From contig OX388310.1 of assembly GCA_947579605.1 (NCBI GenBank), positions 1,178,001 through 1,242,000 on the forward strand: a stretch of DNA of 64,000 nt. The letters are read 5' to 3'. Below the pieces are notes generated by a model. It searched no databases and had not been told where the DNA came from. It saw only the letters and a program-made list of their open reading frames with translations. This DNA is from Athripsodes cinereus (lineage: Eukaryota; Arthropoda; Insecta; Trichoptera; Leptoceridae). Of the stretch, positions 44,900-55,741 are shown piece after piece. Every line of letters begins with the position of its first letter. Within the stretch, counting starts at the first letter, position 1. The position numbers and the translations under genes are program-made.

Positions 44900-45170
44900 A
44901 AATAAAGTGAAACTGAAGATATCGTTCGCTGGAGCAGAATGAGAAGACGGTTCTGGAGGGTCCATGTGGATCGCATCAATAGTGACAGAATAGCCCACAT
45001 CGCCCCGAACTAGACTCTACTAAATCAAAGTTTGTCAGGAAGGCCACCTAAAAGGTGGAAGGATGGCTGGTCTCCAGCGTCACAAGAGGAAACAAATTCC
45101 GAACAAACAGATCAATGATCTACTACAAGCAAAAGAAGAAGACAAAAAAATGCACATTGAAATAAAATAA
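44900..45170 (+). pseudogene. RTE-type LINE C-terminal fragment
   Basis: The translation reads RWSRMRRRFWRVHVDRINSD, a stop, then LSGRPPKRWKDGW. This is the W-x-G-H-(V/I)-x-R...GRPxxRWxD order of RTE-like C-termini. Related to 10690-10855. Confidence 0.6.
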
Positions 45171-45233
45171 CAGATATAAAACATTCCATTTTCAATTTAA
45201 TTTATCGACCGACGGTTCTTGGCGGTCCATATT

Positions 45234-45468
45234 AATAATTTATAAAATGAAACACAATATATACCTAGTTATTCCACTATTGACTTTATTTTTGCGAGCC
45301 GGCTTTTAAGAGCTTCCGCTCTCATCGTCAGGCAAAAGTAAAAATTACTTAAAGATTACTTTAGTTTTGCCTGACGATGAGAGCGGAAGCTCTTGAAAGC
45401 CGGCAAAAATAAATAAAGTCAATAGTGGAATAACTAGGTATATATTGTGTTTCATTTTATAAATTATT
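45234..45468. mobile_element. Head-to-head pair of hammerhead-bearing repeats
   Basis: Two arms of about 104 bp are near-perfect inverted copies around a 26-bp centre (45339-45364). Each holds the hammerhead-like core described at 58134. On the plus arm the core CTGACGA (45371-45377) and GAAA are intact, but the cleavage-site and stem I bases TCGC after GCCGGC are deleted. On the minus arm TCGC is present, but the conserved GAAA is AAAA. Inverted or partial-tandem arrangements are known for Penelope-like elements; assignment to them is inference. Confidence 0.6.
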
Positions 45469-45671
45469 CCATTTTTCAAACGAGATATACCTAGGTACTT
45501 TTTTAAATAAGGACTTTTTTTGGTGTATTTCAAATAATAAACATTAGAATATTTTCTATAATACTGAATAAAAATAATAAATATTTTAATTGATGCGTAG
45601 AATGTCAATATTTTTTATTGTTTAATCGGATTTGGGCACAAAGGCGCAGGTGACAAAACCAATTAGACACC

Positions 45672-46708
45672 TCGATTGGAGAACCATGTTTATTCGACAG
45701 AACATTGTGAAAAAACAGCGTTGGGACGCCTTTTCACTTCTTCCGATTAGATTTCGCATAATTAAGGGGCCCCTTTAGCAAAAACGATAAAACATTCAAT
45801 TTTCAAAAAGTTTGGTACACAAACTCTCAAAACTTGTTGAACCTACGAACATTTTGATTTGATATAATATGAAAACAAATATTAATTACCAATATCAAAC
45901 TTTAACTTTAAAAAAAAAAACTTGATTTTAGCTTCATAATATTCTCTTATTTTAGAGGCATTAACTATGTAACAATTACGAGACATTTTCAAATAAAATA
46001 TTTAAACTTGAATCACTATGTTTATTTGTTACATTAATTTAAATCGCGATAGCGTAATTTAAATTAATGTAACAAATAAACATAGTGATTCAAGTTTAAA
46101 TATTTTATTTGAAAATTCATAATATTCGTTTAAAAAAAAGCATATTTCTAAAAATCGAATTCGAGGGTGTGTTTGGTACACAAATGCACGAGAACCCTAC
46201 AAGTTTTCATATATTTTTTTAAATATTACAATACTTAGATAGTTATTACAAGTATAGAACAAAAAAAAACTTTTTATTTTTGTTTTTTTCATGGATATTG
46301 ACCGTTTTAAAAAATATTTTTTTTGATAAATTTTCTCCCTTTTTTTGAAACCAAAAATAACCACATGAACTCGATTTTTTGGATACTAAAAAAAATTGCT
46401 AAAATCTATGGTATTTATATGCCTGATAGGATAAATAATAAATATATATATTTTACAAATAATCTGTATTTTGGTATAACAAAGAGTACCTAAATAAATC
46501 TCGTCAGTCTGCGATTTATTTATTTTTTAATAAAAAACTAATATTGGTAATAAATATTTGTTTTTTTATTTTATTAAATCAATGTGTTTGCAAGGGTTAA
46601 CAAGTTTTGGCAGTTTTTCTAACAAATTTGTTGAAAATTGAATATTTTACTGTTTTTGCTAAACGGGGCCCTTAATGTTGCAATGTGTTAACATGATTCT
46701 CCAATCGA
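45672..46708. mobile_element. Long-inverted-repeat DNA element (1037 bp)
   Basis: TCGATTGGAGAACCATG at the left and its mirror at 46692-46708 form the ends. Matching blocks recur inwards in mirrored order: AAGGGGCCCCTTTAGCAAAA against TTTTTGCTAAACGGGGCCCT, AACATTCAATTTTCAA against TTGAAAATTGAATATT, and ATTACCAATAT against ATATTGGTAAT. The element is therefore a decayed large fold-back with a perfect palindrome (45986-46115) in its middle. Non-coding; no target duplication identified. Confidence 0.7.
45986..46115. repeat. Perfect palindrome, 59-bp arms
   Basis: The left arm 45986-46044 is the exact reverse complement of 46057-46115. The 12-bp spacer is CGCGATAGCGTA, itself partly inverted (CGC...GCG). 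The arms contain ATGTTTATTTGTTACATTAA, shared with the imperfect palindrome at 16005-16135. Confidence 0.95.
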
Positions 46709-47893
46709 CATGATTTAAATTCATTATTTGTTTATACATCAAGGCAAATTACATATATTAAATAAAGTGTAATTGGTCGGAGTACATGGACTATTATTTT
46801 TTAGTTGCAAACTAAAAAAATATTAGTAATTGGAAATCATTACAAAAATGTCTAATTGAATTGTTTTTTTTTACTGTTTCTTTTCTATTATTTTCAGAAA
46901 GCTGAATGTTTCTAGAACGGTTCTATAATATACCTATTAAAAAAATAGTACATATATATGAATAGATTATATCGAGGGGTGAAAGGCTATTTGTTTTAAG
47001 CGACACTTTTGCCGAAAATGAGTTATATATATGGTCGGAATCGGCAAATTTTTCTGCGTCGATTGGTCTAGGTTTCGAGTCAATCGGAGTACTTTTTTGG
47101 CGCTTGAACAAAAAAAAAATAGGTCTAATTTCTCAAACGTGATGTATGATCTGACATCAAATTTGTCACTTGATTTAAACATTTCACTTAAACCATTCAT
47201 TAATACTGATTAATACAGACTATTGGAGCATAAGCTATTTTTCTTTCTTCAAATTTGCAGATAGATGGTAGTTAAAGCTTTTTTCCGTGTGTGCAAATTG
47301 TCATAAAAAGTACCTTAAACCGCTTTGCCCTCTTCTGCTATTTCTCTGCATTGTCGCTTCATACATTTAGCCGATATTTAAAAAAGTAGTGCATGTCGCA
47401 TGAACCGTTTTCGCTGCAACCGTTTGCACCAACTTTTGACTGTTCAACCAATTTTCTATTTCGTAATATTGATAATGATGGTCGTTTCAACTTTTTCGTC
47501 TCATTTTTATTTTTGAAAACATGTTATTTGAGACAAATCTTTGTGAAAGATGCTCGGACTTGAATCATTTTTCCTGTTTTTAGAACATATATAATATGTC
47601 ATTTAAACAAAAAAAATTAGTATGATACAACAAAACGCATGTCATTTAATACAAATAAAATATTTGGCATTTTGAGAAACCGCGGCGTAAATCCACAAGT
47701 CGTTGCAGGTTAGCACGAGGTTGGCGCTTCAGTTGTCCATAGTGGCGAGTCTTGTGAGGACGTTACGCAAAGGTATATTTACTATACCATATCAAATGCA
47801 CATGAAGGGATATCAAAATCCGATGGTAGAGGAAAATGTATTCCAGCCAACAAAACTCCAAGTGAAGCAAAAGAAACAGCAAAAAACTTCATC

Positions 47894-49105
47894 ATGAGCT
47901 TACCTGCTCTACCATCACACTATTCTCGCAAGGATAGTACAAGACTGTATCTTCCAACTGAACTTAAAAATATAAAAAACTTGTATCGAATATACAAAGA
48001 GAAAACGACAAGCGAAGGAGTAAATGTCGTTAGTGAAAAAATATTTAGACAAATATTTAACAATGATTTCAACCTAGGATTTCATATCCCCAAGAAGGAT
48101 AAGTGTGTAAAATGTATAAAATTTAATGATAGTAAACCTGAAGATTGTCCCCAAATGAAAGATCATTTAGATGAAAAGGAAGCATCGAAAAAACGGCAAG
48201 AATTTCATAGAAAATTAGGAAAACAAAATCCTAATATTTTGTGTGTCTCTTTTGATTTGCAAAAGGCGTTAAATACTCCACATGGCAACAGCATGCTGCT
48301 GTTTTACTCTCGTAAATACACTGTATTCAATCTCTGTTTTTATGAAAATGTAACTAGAGACGGATTTTGTTATTTGTGGGGAGAGACAGAAGGAAAAAGG
48401 GGGGGAAATGAAATAGCCTCCATTCTTCAAAAATACATTAAAATTATCGATTCACGAGGTACCATAACAACATTAATATTATATTCTGACTCTTGCCCTG
48501 GACAGAACAAAAATAAAATTGTACTTGCTGCTGTGCACAATGCATTGCACAATGCAAAACATCTGGAAACTATCCAGTTAAATTATCTTCTGCCAGGTCA
48601 TACAGAAATGACAGTCGACAGCAAGCATTCGATCATTGAAAACTCCGTGCGTAACAGTATAATTTGGGCTCCTTCACAGTGGACAACTGTGTGTCAATTA
48701 GCTAGGAAAGAATCGTCTCCATATTATGTTGAAACTCTAACACATACGGACTTCCAAAATTGTGAAGAAATTTCCGGACGCTGTTTTAGAGGCAGCTTAG
48801 CAGGGAAAATGAGCAAAATAAAAATTGTAACGTTTAAAAAGTTTTCAATTCACGAAATGAAAATCAAATTCTCAATGAAAAATGATGCCGTAGAAGAGAC
48901 AATTCCAATCCATGCTAAAGAAAAATCTATCAATGTGAAATATCAATCTTCGCTACCTATATCTAAAGCAAAATATAACGATCTAAAAAAACTATGTGAA
49001 ACTGGTGTTATCCCAAAAATATTTCATAATGAGTACATAAGAATGGTCAACGATGATAAAAGAGACGAACTTTTGGACACGGATATAGAGGATTGTGAAG
49101 ATTAG
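47894..49105 (+). CDS. Putative transposase, DUF7869-like family
   Basis: The 403-codon frame has ATG at 47894. Coding similarity probably starts earlier: the same frame is open from 47714 (VHSGESCEDVTQRYIYYT..., RGKCIPANKTP), so the ATG may be internal. Visible motifs are SHYSRKDSTRLYLP near the start, a Cys pair KDKCVKCIKF (C71, C74), FDLQKALNTPHG (D121), LYSDSCPGQNKNK (D199) and GHTEMTVDSKHSIIE (D242). These three acid positions in FDLQ, SDxCxGQNKN and HTEMxxDSxHSxIE contexts recur in a large set of uncharacterised arthropod proteins that I associate with DUF7869 (from memory, not checked); they look like a DDD/E nuclease triad. The location between perfect TIRs supports a transposase role. 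The next in-frame stop upstream is TAG at 47711, with more similar-looking codons before it, so this copy may be defective. Confidence 0.75.
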   Translation: MSLPALPSHYSRKDSTRLYLPTELKNIKNLYRIYKEKTTSEGVNVVSEKIFRQIFNNDFNLGFHIPKKDKCVKCIKFNDSKPEDCPQMKDHLDEKEASKKRQEFHRKLGKQNPNILCVSFDLQKALNTPHGNSMLLFYSRKYTVFNLCFYENVTRDGFCYLWGETEGKRGGNEIASILQKYIKIIDSRGTITTLILYSDSCPGQNKNKIVLAAVHNALHNAKHLETIQLNYLLPGHTEMTVDSKHSIIENSVRNSIIWAPSQWTTVCQLARKESSPYYVETLTHTDFQNCEEISGRCFRGSLAGKMSKIKIVTFKKFSIHEMKIKFSMKNDAVEETIPIHAKEKSINVKYQSSLPISKAKYNDLKKLCETGVIPKIFHNEYIRMVNDDKRDELLDTDIEDCED

Positions 49106-49109
49106 GTTT

Positions 49110-49480
49110 AGGTTGGATTTTATTTTAATATTTAGAGCCAATTTGAAGCAGAGTGGGTAATCTTAATATTTTCTTTCTTATTTTAATAATTTATTATTTT
49201 GGATTTTATTTTAATATTTAGTACCAAAGTGCAACAGAGTGGACAATTTTAATATTTTCTTTCTTATTTTAATATTTATTTTTTTATTTTATTTTAATAT
49301 TAAGTACCAAGTTCCAACAGGGGGGGCAATTTTAATATTTTTTTTCTTATTTTAATATATATTTTTTTATTTTATTTTAATATTTAGTTTATAATAGTTT
49401 TATTAATAGTAATATTTAGTTTAGTTTATTTTATTTTAATATTTAGCAGAGTGGGCAATTTTAATAATTTCATCTCTATT
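49110..49480. repeat. Degenerate tandem array, about 85-bp unit
   Basis: ATTTTATTTTAATATTTAG followed by a CAACAGAGTGG-like block and TTTTAATATTTTCTTTCTTA recurs about four times with drift. It lies between the transposase stop and the right TIR. Confidence 0.6.
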
Positions 49481-50224
49481 TATCTATTTTTTGGTTTTTG
49501 TTTTTTCGATAAGATTATGTTTGTTTTAATAACTATACCAGTGCATTGTTTTATTAGCTATTATAATATTTTTCCAGATTTCTCATTGTAACAATAAATA
49601 TTATTGACAACAATTCTTTTACTTGTTTAATAAAAAATATCATAATTAATGTTTTTATGTTTTCTTTTAAACCCAAGATTCACTTAGCATTACGACAAAA
49701 ATTATTTTGTATCAACTACCTAGTTTTATAAAATCCTTTCAGGAGGAGGATGTAAAACAATTAATTAAGAATGTTATTGTTGCTTAAGTCACTGTTCCTG
49801 TTTCCGTTTATCTTTCAGCTTGTAGTTAAAACAAATAGCCTATTTCAATTATCTTTGGTCAATGTCAGATAAATCGTTATTCCTTCCACTAATTAATTAC
49901 AGCGATGTCGCTTAAAACGTTTTTCCCTTCATTAATGTTTTATGCCGTTGGTGGTTGAATCATTTTTCCTGACTCCGGATAAAAGCCAAATTGTATTAAG
50001 CGACACATAATTTGGATGTTTTGAAGGTATTATTACTGAAAATTATGCCAAAATATGTGTTGATTTTTTTTAAACATGCTGTTCTTAGAACGTTTTTAAA
50101 TAGGACTAATCGTTTTTTTATAATATTTTTTTTTCTAAAAAAAATAACTTTAAATTGCTCTCCTGTAAAGTTCACAAAATGTCGCTTAAAACAAATAGCC
50201 TTTCACCCCTCGATATAATTTATA

Positions 50225-51515
50225 TAAAGTAGGTATTTATTTATTTTTACTGATAGAAAGTATCTCTAAATATATTAATATAAATAAGAATTGTTAAATG
50301 TATATTTTTTAATATCTTGAATTGATTTCAACAATAAGAATAATATATTTATCACTAAATATTTGGCGATCGATAATTACACATTTGATATATTTAATAA
50401 GATAAAACATTTTCTTAAATTAATTTTCAAGCGATTTTAATATTCATAATAATATATAATGAAGTTTTAATAGATTTTTCTAATGATGGCAAATTCATAA
50501 AAAATAATCCACAATAATGCAAATGTACGATAAACATCCAAAATTTAAAATAAGCATATTATTATTATAAATTAATTTGATATAATATTTCTTTAATTCC
50601 CTACTTATAAATTGTTCCCAAATTAATAATTTCATTATCTTAATATCAATATAAGGTAGATATTATATTATTTAATTTCTTTTGATAATTACGTTATATC
50701 CAGCAATAAGGCTTATTTTAAGGACAATTTTATATTTTAAAAACATAGTTAAGTAGGTAAAAGGTTCTTATATAGGTTTCTTATATATTTAAATTCGAAA
50801 TTCTTATTCATAATATTGATGGCTTATGTAACATTATTTGAACAATTTCAATTATTTATTAAGGAGTTTGTTTTGACATTAAATTTCATAGGTAACACAA
50901 AGAGCGATAGAGAGATGAATGTTAAACATTTTGTTTTTTTTTTCTTAATGAATGTTAAACATTTTAGTTTTGAATTATTTTTTATGTAAATAGTATAGCA
51001 TTTTACCTGGATAATAAAAATCCGATGGAATTTTGTGGATATTTTATTGGAAGCACAAAATAAATTACAATACATTACACGCGTTCGACGTATCACAAGT
51101 GGATGTGTATTGTAGAATACTTAAAAAACATACTTAATTTTTTACGATTGACTGATTAGTAGGTTAGGTTAGGATTGGCCTGGTATTATTTCATGCTACA
51201 GCAAATTTATTGACAATTTATTATTTTTGTGTTTTGACTGGTCGTAGGTTAGGTTAATTAGGCTTGGTATTATTTTATGCCACAACATTGTGTATAAAAA
51301 ATGCAAATAATAAATTTTGTTCTCATAAAATAGACCAAAATTAGAAGGACTATTATTTCTTGGGTGAAAAACCATATATCTAATTACGTGAATATAATTA
51401 GAAAATTCATAAATTTAATTTTGATGCGTTCATTTTATCTGAAATTCTTTACATTTCTCTCATCGGGAACCGCAACACTATTGTTTGAATACGAAAAGTG
51501 ATCAAATTCACAAAT
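50225..51515. other. AT-rich stretch
   Basis: No gene recognised. TAGGTTAGGTTAGG at 51160 and GTAGGTTAGGTTAATTAGG at 51245 are short simple-sequence pieces. Confidence 0.3.
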
Positions 51516-51519
51516 GTAG

Positions 51520-51740
51520 CTCAAAAAATCGAAGAAAAGAGCGGAACTGGACAGGTCCTGTGGCACGTATTATATCTTATGATAGAAGGATGAAGAAGGT
51601 ACTGGAGTGGAGGCCTAGAATTGTGGATAGTAAATTTACATAAATTTACCCAGGCAAGACGGTTCGATGACATAAAAAGAATGGCTGGTCTGCACTGGAA
51701 AAGAATTGAGTTCAACAGAAAATTGTGTATATAAGCTCAA
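51520..51740 (+). pseudogene. RTE-type LINE C-terminal fragment
   Basis: RNWTGPVARIISYDRRMKKV, LEWRPR and then, frameshifted, a GKTVR...W block resemble W-x-G-H-x-A-R...K-V-L-E-W-R-P-R...GRPxxRW. Stops and shifts are present. Confidence 0.5.
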
Positions 51741-52234
51741 GGGAGAGACATTTTTCCAAAACAAGTAGCGGTCTTAAAATATGGCGATGTAATTTCATTA
51801 GTATTGAGGTAAGTGTTGCTATTACAAGGTAAATGAAACATTAGCTTAGAAAACAATGAAGCCACCTGTGTTAGGTAAATACGTTGATGTAATTGATCAT
51901 TCATAATGATAATTTTAAGCACTCACAAAATACTAAATGATAATTGAAAATAATAAAAGCATTTCTTTATGTAACTTCTTACAATTTAAAAGAATAAGTA
52001 ATTCAAATGGACAATTATTTAATAAGAATTTTCCAATTACTTTCTTACTGCTTTGGTAATATTATAGGTAGGTACACTGTTTTTAATTAAAAGCCATGAT
52101 AGACGTTTGATGGACAGACAATATTTTTCATAGGTAATGTTTATTCGAATAGGATATTTTTGAGTTTTTCTTTTACTTTGATAAGATTGTTTTAAAAAAA
52201 CATTGCTCCAATATATACATGCAAACATACATAC

Positions 52235-52545
52235 ATACCATCACGCCGCTTCCCTCGCGGGCTAGGCAGAAAGGAACGAGCGCCACTTCCTTATATCCTT
52301 GCATACATCTTTCACTTCCGTCACTGTCATACAATTCCTCATGCATGCTCTCCTGTTCAATGTGCTCAACACGTGACCGTCCTGTAGGATTTGATTTAAA
52401 TGATCTTGCCATTTAATCCTCGGACGTCCACGTCTTCGAGCACCATTCGTCTCAGCCAAATATATCTTCTTGTAGTCATTCTGTCCTCATTCATTCTTTC
52501 CACGTGCCCAAACCATCTTTACTTATTTACATTCATCCTTGTTAT
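52235..52545 (-). pseudogene. LINE-A-related 3' end, second subfamily
   Basis: The minus-strand frame 52459-52262 reads AETNGARRRGRPRIKWQDHL, NQILQDGHVLS, RRACMRNCMTVTEVKDVCKD, RKWRSFLSA. It is collinear with LINE-A ERKGVRKRGRPRTTWLDHVDQILKDGRVLS... but about 50% different, so it is an older sister family. The tail is ACCATCACGCCGCTTCCCTC on the plus strand. Confidence 0.75.
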
Positions 52546-52689
52546 TACACCAACTTTCATTCCACATTCCTTCCGTTTATCACTGGGTAATCGTATATAT
52601 GGGTTAGTTGGAAGATATCGCTTCTGCGATAAACTCGCCCATTGCAGAGTATCATTTATTTGTATCACATTGTTATATAACTTGATAAT

Positions 52690-52900
52690 TATGTATAGCC
52701 AAGAACCATGTGGCTTGAGCACGTGGATCAAATCCTAAGGGACGGCCGCGTGTTGAGTAAGAGAAATCGGCAAACATGTATGAGAAACTGTGTGAATGTG
52801 GAGGAAGCGGAAGAAGTTTCGTAAGGATAGATCAATATGGCGTTCCATTCTCTCTGCCTACCCCTCCTGGGAAACGGCGTGAGGGTATAGATAGATAGAT
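52690..52900 (+). mobile_element. LINE-A 3' fragment
   Basis: CCATGTGGCTTGAGCACGTG, GGGACGGCCGCGTGTTGAGT, GCCTACCCCTCCTGGGAAAC, GGCGTGAGGGTATAGATAGA. One frameshift. Ends directly beside the opposite-strand RLE LINE end. Confidence 0.8.
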
Positions 52901-52936
52901 AGAATTATGTATGCTTCTTATTGTGCAATAAAGTTC

Positions 52937-53300
52937 ATTATTTTACGCGGCGGCAGAATTGCCATCCACACTTCTCAGCATTATACAACCAGATAAGTCT
53001 CTATATGATCAGTCATGGTCACACAAAAACTTAACAGTCCAATGCCGGGAAAAATTCACCAATTCAGATATACAGGATATCAAAGGATAAGGCTCAGAAC
53101 GCGGATTCAAAATACCAGCATTGTGCCTGAAATATGTGTTTTCAAAAACTTTTTTACAATATTACAAGTGTTTATTATAATAGATTTTTGAATTTTAATG
53201 TAGGTATCTACAAATTAACCGATAAATCTAATTTTTGTAAATTATTTATTAAAGATTTCGGAGTAACCCCTGTAGCTGACATGACTATAGGTATTATATA
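52937..53300 (-). mobile_element. RLE-type LINE 3' end
   Basis: On the minus strand the last codons and 3' UTR match 62080-62438: ATTTCAGGCACAATGCTGGT, CAAAGGATAAGGCTCAGAAC (complement side) and the terminal GGCAATTCTGCCGCCGCGTA. It is a younger pair partner of the 61617 copy. Confidence 0.8.
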
Positions 53301-53394
53301 AACGGACCTAAAATGCCAAATATTTTTTATTTCTCCTGCTAGTTCTGTATATTTACGTATTTTTTCTGCGACATTTTTTTATAATTATTATTAT

Positions 53395-53545
53395 CACTGT
53401 TACGCACACGATCTCTCAGACTTTTACCACACATCTTTCTCAACGATCTCATTTCAACTGCATTTATGCCACTTTCATCCTTCTTTAACCATGTCCACGT
53501 CTCACATAAGTGTTGGCACTAAGATAGCAGAGTGCACCAACTATC
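53395..53545 (-). mobile_element. LINE-A-related fragment
   Basis: Same piece as 2000-2150: CAGACTTTTACCACACATCT, CCACTTTCATCCTTCTTTAA, GAGTGCACCAA. A 16-bp-arm hairpin (ACTATCGCTGTATGAA and its mirror) abuts it at 53540-53577. Confidence 0.45.
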
Positions 53546-53582
53546 GCTGTATGAAAAATATTCATACAGCGATAGTAAAAAA

Positions 53583-53845
53583 ATATCCTGTGGAGTCCCC
53601 GGTAAAGAATAGGCCTTCCACTCTTTTTTGTTATTTTCAAGTGTCCTTTAAAAGACAGGAGTTCGCAAAAGATCACGTCTAAAACATTTAACATTTTCTG
53701 TTCAGGGATGAGGTAGGTAGTGTGCCATCCATCCTGAACGTCTTAAAATGTATTGACACGGAGAGGACGACTTGTATATTTGTTAAATGCACTAGTTCCG
53801 TTGGTTTCCCCATTCGTAGGTCATGCCATTATAGCATTACATACC
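53583..53845 (+). mobile_element. SINE-A copy, diverged full length
   Basis: CCTGTGGAGTCCCCGGTAAA, GAATAGGCCTTCCACTCTTT, GGGATGAGG...GTGCCATCCATCC, ATTGACACGGAGAGGACGAC, TCATGCCATTATAGCAT. Confidence 0.6.
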
Positions 53846-53849
53846 TATA

Positions 53850-55485
53850 TGTAAGAATAAATTCCATGCGTCTTAATTTTTTGTTCAAGAAATTTAAATA
53901 ATTGGGTAATTTTTGAATTTGTCTTTCAAAATAATTTGCATAATATGTACCACAAAGCCATCAATATATAGGTATATTTTAATAAATATATATATTTCTA
54001 AAGATAAGTTTTAGTTAGTATATCTAGATAAAGAAATTAAATTAGTTTAATAATACCTATAGGTACAAGATTGTGAAAATGCAGCGTTGATACAATAATA
54101 TTAGATTTAGCATAAAGATCTGAAAATGGAAAATTATTTATGACTACCTATTTGTAATATACTTAATTAAGATTATAGGCAGAATATTGCTATTTTGGAG
54201 AAAGGTTGACAATATATGTATGTAATTAACTTGATAATATATCTAATATTAATCCTAAAAAACAATAAAAAATGATTAATTGAATCAATAATGGTTGAAG
54301 ACATAAATAATCAAATTAATGGTAGCAAAATTCGTTTATAATAGGAATATACAAGATTGCATTAAGAATTTTAATGTAGTTACAATTTTTTATAATTTGA
54401 GTAGGTATTCCATATTATATTTTTTAATATTTTGTGATATTATAATTCACCTTAACTTTTTCAACTTTAATAGAAGTATGTAATAATTAATTGACTTTGA
54501 TGATAATTGATGTAATTTTTTTATTACCTACATTTTTTTTTCTTTTTCTATAGAATGATCTGTTTTCCTAAAACGACATTTCTACCATTTTAATCCCAAG
54601 TCTTCAAATCTTTAAAAACAGTCTTCGACTTACGTGTGAGCACATCTGAGCAATACATAATTATGAAAAAAAAACTACTAAATTATTATAAAAAAAAAAC
54701 ATTACTATCCTACAAATGAATGTAAATGTATATTATGTCGTCGCGAGATAGTTGAATTAGGCAGTTAATGAATGGCTAGGCGGTTAATAAAACACCGGAA
54801 TTCAATTGCTTGATAAAAAGAGGTCTAGCTGGATAATTTAACGTAACTTCAATCAACCTTTGCGCCACAGTGCCAAATAAAGAAACTAAACTTTAACAAT
54901 CGGGCTAGCTTTGGTCTGGCAGAATGTTGAATATTTGGTGCATCATTATTTATAAGTCAACAAAATGACTAGCTATTCTATTGAATCCCGCCATTTAACT
55001 AGCTGCCTAGCCATTTAGTTAACTGTCAAAATTAACTATCGAGCGATGACATAATTATATTATATCTATACATATTCATTTGAAAAAATAAAACAAAATA
55101 AATCAACATGTTATGCTGAACCAATGTAGTCATTTTTTTATAAATAGGTATGGAATTCTTAGATTAATAACACGATTAACTTAACTTAATGTAGGCATAT
55201 TGAACATCTGTAATTCGCTTTGAAATAAATAAATAAATAAACTGAAAGAAATTCCGAATTCTGGTATAAAATAATTTTTAAAACTTTTTATAAAATTTGG
55301 AATTGATGAAAGAAAATGTCGATAAAAATTTTGGACAATATCGTCGAAGAATTTAAGATAAGTACTGGAATGGAGTAAATAATAACTTTTTCCTTTTAAA
55401 ATCATTTCTGAATGTGTGAAAATGATAAACGAAAATATATTGCATGTATGTAGATGTGGGCAACTAGTTTCAATACTTTGGGCAT
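53850..55485. other. AT-rich stretch flanking the host gene
   Basis: No repeat or gene recognised; it likely includes the 3' UTR and downstream DNA of the minus-strand rdgC-like gene. GAAATAAATAAATAAATAA on the minus strand near 55225 could serve as a polyadenylation region (inference). Confidence 0.3.
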
Positions 55486-55489
55486 AAAA

Positions 55490-55741
55490 TTAATTGTCTT
55501 TTACATTTATTTCAATAATCTTAATGTTATCTTCCACCACATCCTTATTATCTACTGGTGCACTTCCATTTGGCTCATCCTTCTTATCTTTTTCTTTCTC
55601 TTTTAAATTTTCTTCATTCAGTTCGTTGTTTTTTTCTTTGGTCATGGATTGGTCAGTTTTCTCGTTTATTTGAATCCACTCTACGGTTGGCTCATCCGAT
55701 TTTGTGACCACTGCGCTTGCGGCGCAGCGGTCGGCGTATTG
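55490..55741 (-). other. In-frame open extension after the rdgC TGA (83 codons)
   Basis: It continues the rdgC frame directly after TGA, starting Q-Y-A-D-R-C-A-A-S-A-V-V-T-K-S-D-E-P and becoming Lys/Glu/Asp/Asn-rich (KEKNNELNEENLKEKEKDKK), ending at a TAA at 55490. Open reading of this length in AT-rich DNA, with protein-like composition, suggests it was or is translated. Options are stop readthrough, recoding, an acquired nonsense change, or an unseen splice. I found no acceptor that keeps this frame. A GC-rich patch (55711-55736) sits at its start. Confidence 0.5.

Larger units (their letters stand above)
46966..50219 (+). mobile_element. DNA transposon with 40-bp perfect TIRs, DUF7869-like gene
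   Basis: Positions 46966-47005 are the exact reverse complement of 50180-50219 (ends TCGAGGGGTGAAAGGC, TATTTGTTTTAAGCGACA). Immediately outside TCGAGG the flanks read TATA on both sides, a possible 4-bp (or TA) target duplication that overlaps the palindromic end. The 3.25-kb interior holds one protein gene (47894-49105), a tandem A/T-rich array after it, and partial internal copies of the end motif near 49825 and 49904 and, inverted, near 49997. The architecture is that of a cut-and-paste transposon. Confidence 0.85.

Noticed and set aside
47031..47213. Short ORFs near the left TIR as a second transposon gene
   Set aside because: They overlap the TIR in both strands and lack protein-like features.
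51155..51265. TAGGTTAGGTTAGG runs as insect telomeric (TTAGG)n
   Set aside because: Only two to three imperfect units; common simple sequence, not a telomeric array.
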